Assembly (NCBI GenBank): GCA_964370185.1
Contig: CAYJIJ010000005.1
Span: 1-64,000, forward strand
DNA length: 64,000 nucleotides
Origin: CAYJEQ01 sp964370185
Lineage (GTDB): Bacteria; Bacillota; Clostridia; Oscillospirales; Ruminococcaceae
Reading direction: 5' to 3'
The notes beneath the pieces were generated by a model. It saw only the letters and a list, made by a program, of their open reading frames with translations, made no database searches and was not told where the DNA came from. Every line of letters starts with the position of its first letter. Position 1 is the first letter of the stretch. This document shows positions 36,280 through 46,723 of the stretch, one piece after another. Position numbers and translations under genes: made by a program.

Positions 36280-38112
36280 TTATTTTTTGCCATCCTTGGC
36301 GTCATTGTCTTTGTCCTTGGTGTTTTGAGAAACTATAACGAATGCGTGGGTGAATATAAATGGATTGCTCACCGCTTCTATTCTCACCTCGTACACGCCC
36401 TCCTTAGCAGGAGCTGTGTAAACACCGTTTTGGTCTATGCTTCCACCCTGTCCGTCAACTAAGCTGTAATTGCAAGGCTCGGTGGGCATATTTACAAATA
36501 TCGGTGAAATATGTGCTGTGCCCTTTGGCTGTATAACAATTGTATCTGGATTAACAAGTATATATGGCTTATTATCGCCCGTTGGCTTAAATTCGTTTCC
36601 GATTTCGTCCGCTTTATATGCAAACCATCTAATTCTAAGGCTTATAAGCCCTGTGTTTTCCCCGGGTTTTGCACCCACTATGAAAGTGCCCCTATCGGGT
36701 AGTGCTTTAACCGCTGTTTCAACACTGTACACTCTCTCGGTATTAGCATTTTCTTCGTCTGCAAATATCGCTTTGTTGCCGAGTATGATTTCGGTGCTTT
36801 CCTTGCCAGGTTCGCCTGCATTTATATATTCAAGTGCCACATCCACATATACTGGGCCTTTGCCGAGTCCATGCATGATTTCGTGGGAGAATACCGCTTT
36901 CTTTTTGTCGTGCCCGAGGCTTATTGCAAGGTCGAAAACGCCGCTTGTCATTCTCTTCTCGCCTGCATTGTGCAGCGATGCACCATCGACTATCGGTGCA
37001 AAATTATCTTCGCTCTTAACCACTGCACCAGCCGCTACCGAGGGGTAGTACGCTTCAAGTCTTCTGAGCATCATAAGCTGTTGGGGATTGTATGAATACT
37101 GGTCGAATGGTGCACCTGTCACACTGTCGAGTATGATTTGTGTGTTTTGTCTTATCAGCACAAGCTTTGCAATCCAAAGGCGCTGATCGTATAAATCGTC
37201 GAGGGTTTTATCCATTGGCAAGCTGTAATATTCGCTCAGATAAAAATCTTCCACCGATTTGCTCACAGGCTTAACAGTCATGTCAAAACTGTCGTTTAGT
37301 GGGAATACTTCTCCGTTTTTCTGAACGGTGAAATTGCTTGCTGTGAGTGCCACTGTGCCATTTGCACCCCAGATGTGCTCTTCGGGTGTTAGGCAGTATG
37401 TAAATGTGCGGCTCTCGCCGTAGGATAGCCTTAGATTATTGCCGCCCACTTGGAATTTCTTTTCGCCATTTTCATTTTCAAAATTTGGAGCGGAGAGGTC
37501 GTAACAGAAGGAGTATTCGCCCGTACCCTGACCTATTTTGCGGATTTTTGCTTTTATTATCATATTCTCAGTAAGTGGTAGGTAGGAGGGTGTGTACTGC
37601 ACCACTTCTATGTCGCCATCGGAGTAGAGCACTTTGCAAACTACAAATGTGTCTATCGGTTTTGCGATATTTTCCACTGCGGCTTCGTCCATCAGTATGA
37701 GCTCGTAGTCTTCACGCATTTTGTTGTGCGCTTCCTGACCGCTTGCTTCCTGCGCCATAACAGCATATACCTTATCGGTTGGCTCTTCTTTGTAGCCTAT
37801 GCCAAGATATGCCACCGTGCTTGTTAGGTTTTGATAGCCCTCTATGGTGGAGAGTTTTACAACCCTTGTTTCAGGCATTACAATCTCTCTGCCCGAAGCG
37901 TCTAAAGCGCAACCAGCTTGGATTACTACCGAGGCATCATCGGCTCTGATAACGCCCATGCCTGCCACAATGCCGTTTGTACCTGTAAGGCGATTCATGA
38001 AGCGTCTTTTGTCATTTAGATATTTTTGCTCCGACTCAAAATCTTTCGCCGTGAGCAACTTCCCGAAATAATAACTATTGCGCTCAAATGGATAGTACTT
38101 TCGATTAAGCAT
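36280..38112 (-). CDS. CIS-associated protein with conserved YYFGKLLTAKDFE motif (610 aa)
   Basis: This 610-aa protein begins RKYYPFERNSYYFGKLLTAK and DKRRFMNRLTGTNGIVAGMG, a signature I know from accessory proteins of eCIS and T6SS-iv-like loci, where they lie near baseplate or fibre genes. Their role is not settled. A beta-rich middle is followed by an Ig-like C-terminal module (VNPDTIVIQPKGTAHIS, ending VYEVRIEAVSNPF). No signal peptide is present. AGAGG lies nine bases before ATG. Immediately upstream is the giant surface protein, which may share a fibre or docking job with it (inference). Confidence 0.75.
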   Translation of the reverse strand: MLNRKYYPFERNSYYFGKLLTAKDFESEQKYLNDKRRFMNRLTGTNGIVAGMGVIRADDASVVIQAGCALDASGREIVMPETRVVKLSTIEGYQNLTSTVAYLGIGYKEEPTDKVYAVMAQEASGQEAHNKMREDYELILMDEAAVENIAKPIDTFVVCKVLYSDGDIEVVQYTPSYLPLTENMIIKAKIRKIGQGTGEYSFCYDLSAPNFENENGEKKFQVGGNNLRLSYGESRTFTYCLTPEEHIWGANGTVALTASNFTVQKNGEVFPLNDSFDMTVKPVSKSVEDFYLSEYYSLPMDKTLDDLYDQRLWIAKLVLIRQNTQIILDSVTGAPFDQYSYNPQQLMMLRRLEAYYPSVAAGAVVKSEDNFAPIVDGASLHNAGEKRMTSGVFDLAISLGHDKKKAVFSHEIMHGLGKGPVYVDVALEYINAGEPGKESTEIILGNKAIFADEENANTERVYSVETAVKALPDRGTFIVGAKPGENTGLISLRIRWFAYKADEIGNEFKPTGDNKPYILVNPDTIVIQPKGTAHISPIFVNMPTEPCNYSLVDGQGGSIDQNGVYTAPAKEGVYEVRIEAVSNPFIFTHAFVIVSQNTKDKDNDAKDGKK

Positions 38113-38149
38113 TATAGATAGCCTCTTTTCGTTAAAATTTTCAGTTTAC

Positions 38150-38280
38150 TGTTTTTGTGGGGGTGAAAGGTGAAAAGATTTTGGTGTAATTGGATTTAAA
38201 CCTCTTTGTTTTACCAAGCTAAACTCCAAAACTTTTCACTCTTCACTTTTCATTTTTAAATAATCCCACGGATTATTTTA
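38150..38280. repeat. Inverted GTGAA blocks and AAATAATCC-CAC-GGATTATTT hairpin
   Basis: GGTGAAAGGTGAAAAG (38163-38178) and ACTTTTCACTCTTCACTTTTC (38230-38250, written in part) face each other, followed by the hairpin at 38258-38278. The stem AATAATCC/GGATTATT also occurs at 11384-11406 and 53173-53198. Confidence 0.6.
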
Positions 38281-38285
38281 TACCC

Positions 38286-41200
38286 CTACATCTTAGGATA
38301 ATTTTCCTCATCGTCCATCGGGACATTTTCGCCAAATCCCTCGCTTACATTCTGCTGTGGAATTTCTTCATAGGAGTTATCGTCCATGACGCCCATGTCA
38401 AGTCTTCTTCTGCGTCTGAGTAGGGACATAGCCGTACCAGAAGCTGTGAGTACTGCTGCCGCGGATAGTATGCCGATTACTATTGGTGTCATATTGCTAC
38501 TGCTAACTTCATCGGGAACTGTTACCGCGTATTTTGCAAGATCGTCAACAAATGTGTATGCCATACCGCTTGAGCGGCGTGTGGTGAGAAATTCTGAGCT
38601 ACCATCATCGTTTATTTTTGCGATGACTACAATACCATTTTGATATTCCCTTGGTATTGGAAGCCCTATTTCCACCTCTTCGTCCGGCTGTACTTCTCCC
38701 TCGCTCGTGCGTAGGGATACATCAAAGAGTCCTGCAATTTTATAGTTGCTATCCACCGATTTAACTGAAATTTCATCGTCATCATTCGGTGTTAGCTCTT
38801 CTATGAAAAATTCTGCCTGTACGGGGATTGAACCATCATTACCCGAAATTACCGAGAGGGTTTTTGTGTCTTGTAGGACTATATCGCTAAAGGATGGCCC
38901 TGTCTGCTCTTCAAAAGTTCTCTTGCTTTCGAGTCTGTCGGTGCCTGTGGCTATGAAGCCCTGTCCGTCCTCACCGTCTTCTTCAGGCTCTGGAGGACTG
39001 AACACCGTGTAGGTTATTGAATTTACTGGACTCGGATTTAATCCATCTTTAACCGCTATCATTTGAATTGTCACCGGTCTGGTAATGGTTATAGGGGTTT
39101 CATATCTAAAGAGTTTATCGAGTGAATCGGCATTCGGTGTGCTGCCATCAGTTGAATAGTAAATTGACGCTCCATCGGTTGCAGAGGATAGTATAATTTG
39201 AGTTCCTGCCTCTATTTCACCCGAATTTGTATTGCTCCTCGGTGGTATTACATCGCCTGCCGCCGAGTAGAAGTATGTGGAGATGTCGCTGAGCTCTTTA
39301 TTTGCTTCGGAAGCAACTGATTTTAGTATCAGTGAATCACTTACCGAAATTGGCCCCATATAGAGTGAGCTCGCTGTGGTGGGGTCTGTTCCGTCGGTGG
39401 TGTAGTAGATATTTGCGCCCTCGCCTGCAATGAGTGCCACCTGTGCGCCGTCGAGTGTTATGGCATCACTTGGGATGGAGGCTGATGGTGTCATGCTCTT
39501 GCTCATTAGCCTGTATGTGAATACCACTGGCACCGAGCCGTTGTCGCTATTTGTGTTATCATCAATTGTAACTGCCGCTTTAAGGCTGATTAGCTCTCCC
39601 GGTGTGCCATCAAGGGTTACAGTAGTGCCTCTTCTGCCATCATCAAGCGGATCGTCACCATTTGTTGTGTAGTAAATCTCTCCATCGGTTATCGAGGTGG
39701 ACAGCGTTACCACTGTGCCATTTCTCACCACTTCTGTGGTTCCAGGACTCGCTCTTAGAAGCTCCTCTTCCTCAACTATTGTATAGGTGAATGTGGCTAC
39801 TTCACTTGGGGTGTAGTCCGATTCTGTCGAGTATGCCCTTATTGTAACACTCTCGCCAGGTTCACCGCTTATTACAACATTCGTGCCGTAGAAAACAGCG
39901 TCGTTATCAGGATCTGAGGGGTCGCTGTTGTCCTTGGTGTATGCAACCCTTGAGCTTCTATCCGAGTCGAGCTCAAGTGTGTAGCCAGAGTATACCACCG
40001 AGCCACTGTCGAGTGAGGGTTCGGGTGGGTCTAACTGGTCTGCGAGTTCAAAAGTAAACTCTGCCACCTTACTCACAGTGCCATCCCTCTCACCTATCGC
40101 CTGAACAGTCATATCTCTATCAATTATTATTGGCTCTTCGCTGTTGTAGAGCTGTCCGTTTGTGGCTGTGAGTATATCGTCTGCGTCAGGTGTGTCACCA
40201 TCTTCGATAATTCGGTAGAATATCTCGGTGTTTTCCTGCGAGCCTATCGAAAGCTTTAGCTCTGTGCCAAATACCACCGTACCGCCTGGATGGGAGAATG
40301 TTGGTGAGTAAACTGGCGCTGGAGCCGCAAAGGAGAAGGTAACTGATTCACTATCCGCATATACGAGCTGTGTGTCACTCGGTAGTGAAACCTGTATTGC
40401 CGTAATGTAGTAGTTGTTTTCTGGCATTATAGGTGGGTTTTCAGCGTCGTATAGCTTGGTGTAGATATCCGTTGGGAATGCTCCTATCACATCGGGTATT
40501 ACTGGGTCACTGCCGTTTTCTGTGTAGTAGATTACCGAGTTTGACTTAGTGGTTATTAGCCTTATCTGTGTGCCTGCTACCACCACTGTGGCATCGGTAT
40601 CGTCTGGGAGTATCACCGTGGATGGATTTGTCCTTGGTGCTGGGGATTGTTCGAGTTGGTAATCAAATCTCACTGTTGCAGATGCAGCCGCAGTTGTGTT
40701 GGCATCTTCGAGCTGTTTCGCCCTTGCAAACACTGAGAAATTGCCGTTTTCATCTATTTCCACCTGTATGCTTTCACCCGAGCGTATTCTCTTGGTGGGG
40801 AGTGCTTCGAGTGCTTCCATGTCGCCCACCGCAAGTAAATCTTCATATTGATCAGGATTTAAATCGCTTTGAGTTAGGTTGTTTACAGTGTAATAGATGT
40901 ATGCGCCTGCCGTGCCCGTGGTGAGTGTTATGCTTGAATTATCCGCCACATATGATATTGCCGCAGGGGTCGAGCCTGCTGGCTGTGCTGCTGGAATTTC
41001 CGCAGGAGGAAGCGCTTTAACATTTCGTGTAAAATCTAAATTGTGGCTTGTTGCACCCTTTTCCACTGCGCCGCTTGTAAGGCTTGGGGTGATTACTGCC
41101 ATTAGATTAAATGAGCTCTGCGCATTGTAGGTAACTGGTATCCCACTATTTGCGTTGTATAGGTATAGGTCTTTATTGTCGCTTGCATCGGGTATGCGTG

Positions 41201-44200
41201 AGGGGCTTTCCCTATACGCTATTTGCGCCTGCTCTATCATCTCGGTGGTTATCTCCGTACCTGTTAGGTTGTAGAAGATATTTGAGAAGCTGGCTAAAGC
41301 GCCGTCCGCTTGCGCCGCAGAAAGATAAACTACATTTCCGACTTCAAGCTGTGCAGGAAGTCCTATTGTCGGGTCGGTTGGGTCTGGGTAAATTGCTGTG
41401 CCGTCCGCCGCATTTATTGTTATTTCAGGCAGTGATAGTGCATCTTGTACGATGAATGTCATCTGTGTGACTGTACCTGCGTTTTCGGTGGAGGCGTTTG
41501 TAGGTGTATTCACCTTTGCATATAGTGTAACACTCTGCCCATGCACTGCATCTATCTCGATGGGCACTGCAAGTCTTGCATTTGCGGTATCCACTGAACC
41601 GTCACTCTGTTGGTAGTGAATTGTCGGTGTTGCCTGTGTGAATATCTCCGAGTTATCCTCTATGTCTTCCCAATCGGGTGGGGTAGCGCCTGTTGCGTGT
41701 ACGCTCACAAAGTATCTAATACTCGGGATATTACTTGCATAGCTTGTAATCGACGGCGGAAGAGTAACTTCATTGTCCGCATTTGGTAAAAATTGTGGAT
41801 CTATGTCTGCTTCGTCTACCTCAAGTACCAATTTAGTTTTTGGGGCTATGTAGGCTTTGTCCGCTAAATTAGTGTCGAGATTATCCATGCTACCGTCGTC
41901 TGAATTTATTGCAACTGTGTTTACAATGGGATCTCTAAGCCCCTCAAGGAAGGTGACTTTAAGTGTTTCATTAACATGGTAAATCGAGCTTGTATGTCTC
42001 GCTATTACCCTTACATAAATCTCTGTTAATTCATTGTAGTTTCCATCAGCTTCAAGCCCCAGTCCTGGGAATGTTCTCACATCTATCCCTTTTGTATGGT
42101 CATAGTCGAGGGCGTCTGTTTCTTGGGCATTATTAGCTCCGGATTCTGTTTCAGCTACTATATATTTTACTGTGGTGTAGCCCTCGGTAAATGCCACCCT
42201 GTTTGTGTCCATTATGAAGAGTGTCATGTCTTCCCTTGAATACTTTTGATCATCCACTACAAGTGTCCCATTGTTATTTGGGTTTGTTATGTAGAGTGCC
42301 GCATCCCTTGTGCCTGCACGGTCTGCATTTGTGTAAGTTTCCTGCACTGCGGTACTTGCATATTCTATCGTCGTGCCATCTACCTCAACTGTCCACGCAG
42401 TTATTACCATGGTGTCAATATTAAAGTAGAATGGTATTTCAGCACTGCCATCCTTAGCTATATGCACTTTCACACTGCCATCGGGATTTTCAATTAAATC
42501 AGCGGTGGGGTCTGTTTCATCCATGGTATTATCAAACTCTTCCAAACCCAATATGCTATTTGTATTTGTCATAGCATTATTTCCATCGTCTACATTCGTA
42601 GTTATCGTAAATAATAGCTCGACATTTGGCTGTGAACTAACTACCTCTATTCTATTGCCTACATTGATGGTGAGGTCTTCGCCTGCCACTTTCTTAGGGA
42701 ATATATCGGGTGCAACTGGTGGCCCACTGATTATATATTTTGATGAAGTTTCATCTCCACCATCATTTACTGTTATCAGTATTTCCGAACCATTTACAAG
42801 TGTTCTCCCTTGGTCGCCCTCTGCCTGCATGTCATTTCTGATATCGCTGAGGTTTTCATTAAATGGCGAAGCTAAGGTGAGGGGTTGTGTTGAGGTGTAT
42901 ACATGTGTTTCAGGGTCTTTATGTGCATTTTTGCCTTGTGAATAGGAATGCTCAATTCTATTAACACCCATAATCAATGTGTTGCTCGCCTCGAATTGGT
43001 AAAATGATTGCCCTGTTGCTACTACTGGAGCATATACGCAAACAGCTAAATACTCATCTGGTTCAAGTACAAAGCTTGCTCCTGCGCTCACAGGTGCTGT
43101 TAACACATCGCCGTGTGGCTGTCCGTCGTCGGGGTCGATATTGATGCTGTATGTGCCATCATTATTATTTACCACGGCATTATTGCTAACAATATTAGTT
43201 ATATTTTTGATAATGGTATATCCATACATATCGTTGGACCCAGATACTGCGGGAAGTGTTACGGTATAGGTTTGCGTGCTTGAATCGCTGTTTAGATAGA
43301 GTCCATTTTTACCCGTGTCGTCATATCCTGTTGGGAATGTCGCCCTCGTATTTCCCGATAGTAGCATCAGTCCCGTGCCCACTTCACTGTCGCCGCTATT
43401 TGCTATCATGTTTGAAGCGGTGCTGTCGAAGCCTGTAAAGAGTAGGTTTGACGCAGGCAATTCGCCAATGCTTCCCCATCCTGCCGACATTGTAGCGGCT
43501 GAGGAGCTATCAATATCGCCCTGTGGTGTGGAGGAGTTTGTATCGCCTGTTGGCGCTGTGGAAGAGCTGTCGCTACCGCCACTTGGCGCTGTGGAAGAGC
43601 TGTCGCCACCGCCCTGTGGTGCTGTGGAGGAGCTGTCGTCACCGCTCGGTGGGGTGGTTGGAGTAGTCGAGCTACTGTTATCATCGGTTGTGCCACCCTG
43701 TGGAGGTGCCTGCTGTGATTGGTCACCGCTCGGTGGTGTTGGTTGTGAGCGAGTGGTGGGTACTGTTAATGTGAGTACCCCATTAGGATTTACTATAGCT
43801 CCGTCCACTAAGAGTGGGGTAGTTATACCGGTCAGTGCTATTTTATTATCTGTTAAGGTTATTGTTGGTGTGATTGTGTAGACAATATCACCTGCTGCCG
43901 TAGGTGCAGTGAAAGACATTACTCCAGCTGCTGTTATTGATGCAGAAGAAGCAGGAGTAACTCTCCATGCGGTTACACTATTAACAACATATGGATCTTC
44001 ACTACCAGCACCAGCTTTAGTTGCAACTACATATAGATTTTTATTGCCTGGCGCAGTTCCTATCGCACCTGTTTGTGCGAGTGTACCTGTTCCTGATGTA
44101 TTATCATACACCCCAAGCTTCATTTGTGGTACGCTTACCGTGATTGTCGCTGTATTCGTCACAGCAGTTGGAGCGCCACCATATGTAAACCCTGCCGATA

Positions 44201-46670
44201 ATTGGATATTTTTTGTGGCTGTACCAGTGGTAAACCATGGGGTTATGCTTATCGACGCTCCGCTTTGGGTGGCAATGCCTGCGCCATCAGTCATTGTGAC
44301 AGTCGCTGTGCCCAAAGAGGTTATATCATATCCTTTAAGCGTTAGCTTTGCTGTGGGAGTGCGAGTTTGTGCTACTTGGCTTATAGAGCTAAAGTTTACC
44401 GCCGTTATACTTTCCGCGGTTATCTCAAGGGTTGGAGCACCTTTTATCACGGGGATTTCCACCGTGGTCGACTGCATGCCATCTCCATCGGTCACATTCA
44501 GTGTTGCAGTGAGTTTTGTTTCATTTGCATTCCATTTTGTTGGGTTTATGGTGAATGTTGCTGCTCTTGTCTGAGCATTAGTGATAGTCACTCCATCGCC
44601 ATCATCCTTATCGGCAGTCCATGAGAAAGTTGGGGCTTCCCCATTGTTTGACCACGCATCCGTAGGCAACTCAATTGTCACTACTCTATCCCTATTATCC
44701 CATACAAGGCCTGCAGTTGTAGGGATGTACACTGCACTCGGCGATTTTATAATTTGGCTTTCCCAGTCGGTATCAAGTGTAGCCTTATTAGAAACCGTGA
44801 AATTCGCTGATGCAGAGGCAGTTTGTGCTGGGCTGGTTGGGGTAGTCATTCCAATCGCTGCACTTATATCAACACTTGTATTATGTGCGATAGTTGGCGG
44901 TGCAGAAATTGTCCCATTTAATAATTCTATTCCATGACCCACTGTCCAAGTAGGGACAGTTAAATCCGCTGCGCTGAGGTTTTGCCCATCCACCGCTACG
45001 GCAATGGGATAAACCACTCCTGCTTTTATAGTTTTTCCTTCGAGTGTTTGCCAATCTGGAGTACTGCCATCACCGAAATTTACATATATTTCGGCGGCGG
45101 ATTTGAGGGTTTTGGGTGTTAAGTCAAATTTAATGTTATCATTTAGATTTTCATTTGAGATTATACCCTTTTCGGTGTATTCCACCTCCACTGTAACATC
45201 GTCGGAGAGTCGCATTTTACCGCCGAGCTCCGCCTTTACTTGGTAGTCGTCACCGCTTGGTGTTATTGAGGTGAGTATTTTTTCATCCGATTGCCAATAC
45301 AGCCCCACATTATTGTATGAGAGGTCTATAAACGGTGTATTGGCATCGTTTATCATTGCTTGCACACTTGAGTAAACAGGCGAAATGTCATTGTCGCTAT
45401 GATATGTTCTTGTGGGAATGCTTAGTGAATCCGAATACATATCACTGGTGCTGGGAGAATAGTTAGTAGCAACACTTGTTGGATAGTTGCTCGTCGAGTA
45501 ATAATAGTCGTTGCCCACATAGTTTGCTATTGAATCAGCACGTACATAATCTAACATGTCTTCATAAATTACTTTGTCAGGGTCATATATTCCCACTTGA
45601 AGTGCACTCATTGGATAGCTGGGTGGTAGATTATAACCTTTATGATTAATAATACCTCTTATCAAAAGGGCATCGGGCCTATCATCCACCACACATCCTG
45701 TGATGTTTCCACCTGTTTCATTTTTCCCTACAATTCCGCCCACTTTTACATATGGTTCATATGGATAGTTTGAGCCATTGTCTGCAAGGTAGATTGTGTA
45801 ATTTAGCTCGGCATTGTCGATAGCACATCCGATTACCTCGCCCCCACTTGCATTTACACCAACGATACCACCTATATGTGCCTCAATTACTGGAGCAGAA
45901 GTTGCAGATATGCTTATCCCCATGCCAACACCATCAACTATACAGTCCTGCACGGTGCCTTTATTATAGCCTACAAGCATACCAAAATCGTAGTAGTCAT
46001 CGGCTTTGTTTCTATTTATTTCAGAATAATATTGATACCAACCCGAAGAGGTTTCAAGCGAACAGTTTTGAATAGTACCATAGTTTGTTGCGGCAATAAA
46101 GCTCTGCCTTACAACCTCACTCTCGTTGTAATAGTCATAATAAATATAGCTAAAGCTACCATTCGCTATTTTAAAATTGACATCACTAATAGCCCCTCTG
46201 TCCCCAATTTTATGGAAAAGACCTATCGAGGTTACTAATCTACCACTATTTGCATTGTCGGGGTCAATTCTGCCATTGGAGCTTGTATTATAGTTTCCAC
46301 TCATCTCTAAAGTGATGGTATTCCCATTCCCCTGCAAAACCCCGTTGAGTGTCCTTAGACTATTGCCGTTTTGAAATTCGTCGGGATCCAGGGTAATATC
46401 GTTGTGGAGCCTAAAGAGGAGTTTTGCATTGCTATCATTCCTATCTCCATCAAATCCCCAAGGACTATAACCATCATACTTTGACTCGGTTAGGTTGTAA
46501 AAATCCTCGGCATCATATATATTAAACACTTCGTCATAATCAGCAGAGTCGAAGGAAATACTCGCCTCGGCTACAAAGAAGCCCCCAAGTGCCGTAAAAA
46601 TATCGGTGGGCACCGCTGTAAAAATTATTAGCAAGCTCAGTGCAAGCGATAATACTCTTTTTAGTTTCAT
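38286..46670 (-). CDS. Giant surface protein with beta-helix, chitobiase-type repeats and C-terminal membrane anchor
   Basis: This protein of about 2794 aa has a signal peptide (LKRVLSLALSLLIIFTAVP), a GLUG/beta-helix-like N-terminal part at about 130-360 (GGIVGVNASGGEVIGCAID), Ig-like modules, and a Ser/Pro/Gly/Thr linker near 977-1060 made of SSSTAP units. At least six modules resembling the chitobiase C-terminal repeat (cores IYYTTDGTDPTT, IYYSTDGSTPNA) lie between about 1900 and 2560. It ends with a membrane span near 2723-2750 (VIGILSAAAVLTASGTAM), then RRRRR and an acidic 40-residue cytosolic tail. There is no LPXTG motif, so the anchor is the membrane itself. GGAG lies nine bases before the chosen ATG. 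It may be an adhesin or a docking tower for the CIS. Confidence 0.8.
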   Translation of the reverse strand: MKLKRVLSLALSLLIIFTAVPTDIFTALGGFFVAEASISFDSADYDEVFNIYDAEDFYNLTESKYDGYSPWGFDGDRNDSNAKLLFRLHNDITLDPDEFQNGNSLRTLNGVLQGNGNTITLEMSGNYNTSSNGRIDPDNANSGRLVTSIGLFHKIGDRGAISDVNFKIANGSFSYIYYDYYNESEVVRQSFIAATNYGTIQNCSLETSSGWYQYYSEINRNKADDYYDFGMLVGYNKGTVQDCIVDGVGMGISISATSAPVIEAHIGGIVGVNASGGEVIGCAIDNAELNYTIYLADNGSNYPYEPYVKVGGIVGKNETGGNITGCVVDDRPDALLIRGIINHKGYNLPPSYPMSALQVGIYDPDKVIYEDMLDYVRADSIANYVGNDYYYSTSNYPTSVATNYSPSTSDMYSDSLSIPTRTYHSDNDISPVYSSVQAMINDANTPFIDLSYNNVGLYWQSDEKILTSITPSGDDYQVKAELGGKMRLSDDVTVEVEYTEKGIISNENLNDNIKFDLTPKTLKSAAEIYVNFGDGSTPDWQTLEGKTIKAGVVYPIAVAVDGQNLSAADLTVPTWTVGHGIELLNGTISAPPTIAHNTSVDISAAIGMTTPTSPAQTASASANFTVSNKATLDTDWESQIIKSPSAVYIPTTAGLVWDNRDRVVTIELPTDAWSNNGEAPTFSWTADKDDGDGVTITNAQTRAATFTINPTKWNANETKLTATLNVTDGDGMQSTTVEIPVIKGAPTLEITAESITAVNFSSISQVAQTRTPTAKLTLKGYDITSLGTATVTMTDGAGIATQSGASISITPWFTTGTATKNIQLSAGFTYGGAPTAVTNTATITVSVPQMKLGVYDNTSGTGTLAQTGAIGTAPGNKNLYVVATKAGAGSEDPYVVNSVTAWRVTPASSASITAAGVMSFTAPTAAGDIVYTITPTITLTDNKIALTGITTPLLVDGAIVNPNGVLTLTVPTTRSQPTPPSGDQSQQAPPQGGTTDDNSSSTTPTTPPSGDDSSSTAPQGGGDSSSTAPSGGSDSSSTAPTGDTNSSTPQGDIDSSSAATMSAGWGSIGELPASNLLFTGFDSTASNMIANSGDSEVGTGLMLLSGNTRATFPTGYDDTGKNGLYLNSDSSTQTYTVTLPAVSGSNDMYGYTIIKNITNIVSNNAVVNNNDGTYSINIDPDDGQPHGDVLTAPVSAGASFVLEPDEYLAVCVYAPVVATGQSFYQFEASNTLIMGVNRIEHSYSQGKNAHKDPETHVYTSTQPLTLASPFNENLSDIRNDMQAEGDQGRTLVNGSEILITVNDGGDETSSKYIISGPPVAPDIFPKKVAGEDLTINVGNRIEVVSSQPNVELLFTITTNVDDGNNAMTNTNSILGLEEFDNTMDETDPTADLIENPDGSVKVHIAKDGSAEIPFYFNIDTMVITAWTVEVDGTTIEYASTAVQETYTNADRAGTRDAALYITNPNNNGTLVVDDQKYSREDMTLFIMDTNRVAFTEGYTTVKYIVAETESGANNAQETDALDYDHTKGIDVRTFPGLGLEADGNYNELTEIYVRVIARHTSSIYHVNETLKVTFLEGLRDPIVNTVAINSDDGSMDNLDTNLADKAYIAPKTKLVLEVDEADIDPQFLPNADNEVTLPPSITSYASNIPSIRYFVSVHATGATPPDWEDIEDNSEIFTQATPTIHYQQSDGSVDTANARLAVPIEIDAVHGQSVTLYAKVNTPTNASTENAGTVTQMTFIVQDALSLPEITINAADGTAIYPDPTDPTIGLPAQLEVGNVVYLSAAQADGALASFSNIFYNLTGTEITTEMIEQAQIAYRESPSRIPDASDNKDLYLYNANSGIPVTYNAQSSFNLMAVITPSLTSGAVEKGATSHNLDFTRNVKALPPAEIPAAQPAGSTPAAISYVADNSSITLTTGTAGAYIYYTVNNLTQSDLNPDQYEDLLAVGDMEALEALPTKRIRSGESIQVEIDENGNFSVFARAKQLEDANTTAAASATVRFDYQLEQSPAPRTNPSTVILPDDTDATVVVAGTQIRLITTKSNSVIYYTENGSDPVIPDVIGAFPTDIYTKLYDAENPPIMPENNYYITAIQVSLPSDTQLVYADSESVTFSFAAPAPVYSPTFSHPGGTVVFGTELKLSIGSQENTEIFYRIIEDGDTPDADDILTATNGQLYNSEEPIIIDRDMTVQAIGERDGTVSKVAEFTFELADQLDPPEPSLDSGSVVYSGYTLELDSDRSSRVAYTKDNSDPSDPDNDAVFYGTNVVISGEPGESVTIRAYSTESDYTPSEVATFTYTIVEEEELLRASPGTTEVVRNGTVVTLSTSITDGEIYYTTNGDDPLDDGRRGTTVTLDGTPGELISLKAAVTIDDNTNSDNGSVPVVFTYRLMSKSMTPSASIPSDAITLDGAQVALIAGEGANIYYTTDGTDPTTASSLYMGPISVSDSLILKSVASEANKELSDISTYFYSAAGDVIPPRSNTNSGEIEAGTQIILSSATDGASIYYSTDGSTPNADSLDKLFRYETPITITRPVTIQMIAVKDGLNPSPVNSITYTVFSPPEPEEDGEDGQGFIATGTDRLESKRTFEEQTGPSFSDIVLQDTKTLSVISGNDGSIPVQAEFFIEELTPNDDDEISVKSVDSNYKIAGLFDVSLRTSEGEVQPDEEVEIGLPIPREYQNGIVVIAKINDDGSSEFLTTRRSSGMAYTFVDDLAKYAVTVPDEVSSSNMTPIVIGILSAAAVLTASGTAMSLLRRRRRLDMGVMDDNSYEEIPQQNVSEGFGENVPMDDEENYPKM

Positions 46671-46723
46671 AATATAACGCTCCATTCCGCCGTATTAATC
46701 GGCTTTAGTATTATTAATGGTTT

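Noticed and set aside
43909..44574. 221-aa plus-strand frame opposite the giant surface protein
   Set aside because: Shadow of the Thr/Val/Ala-rich coding strand; no ribosome site and no recognisable domain.
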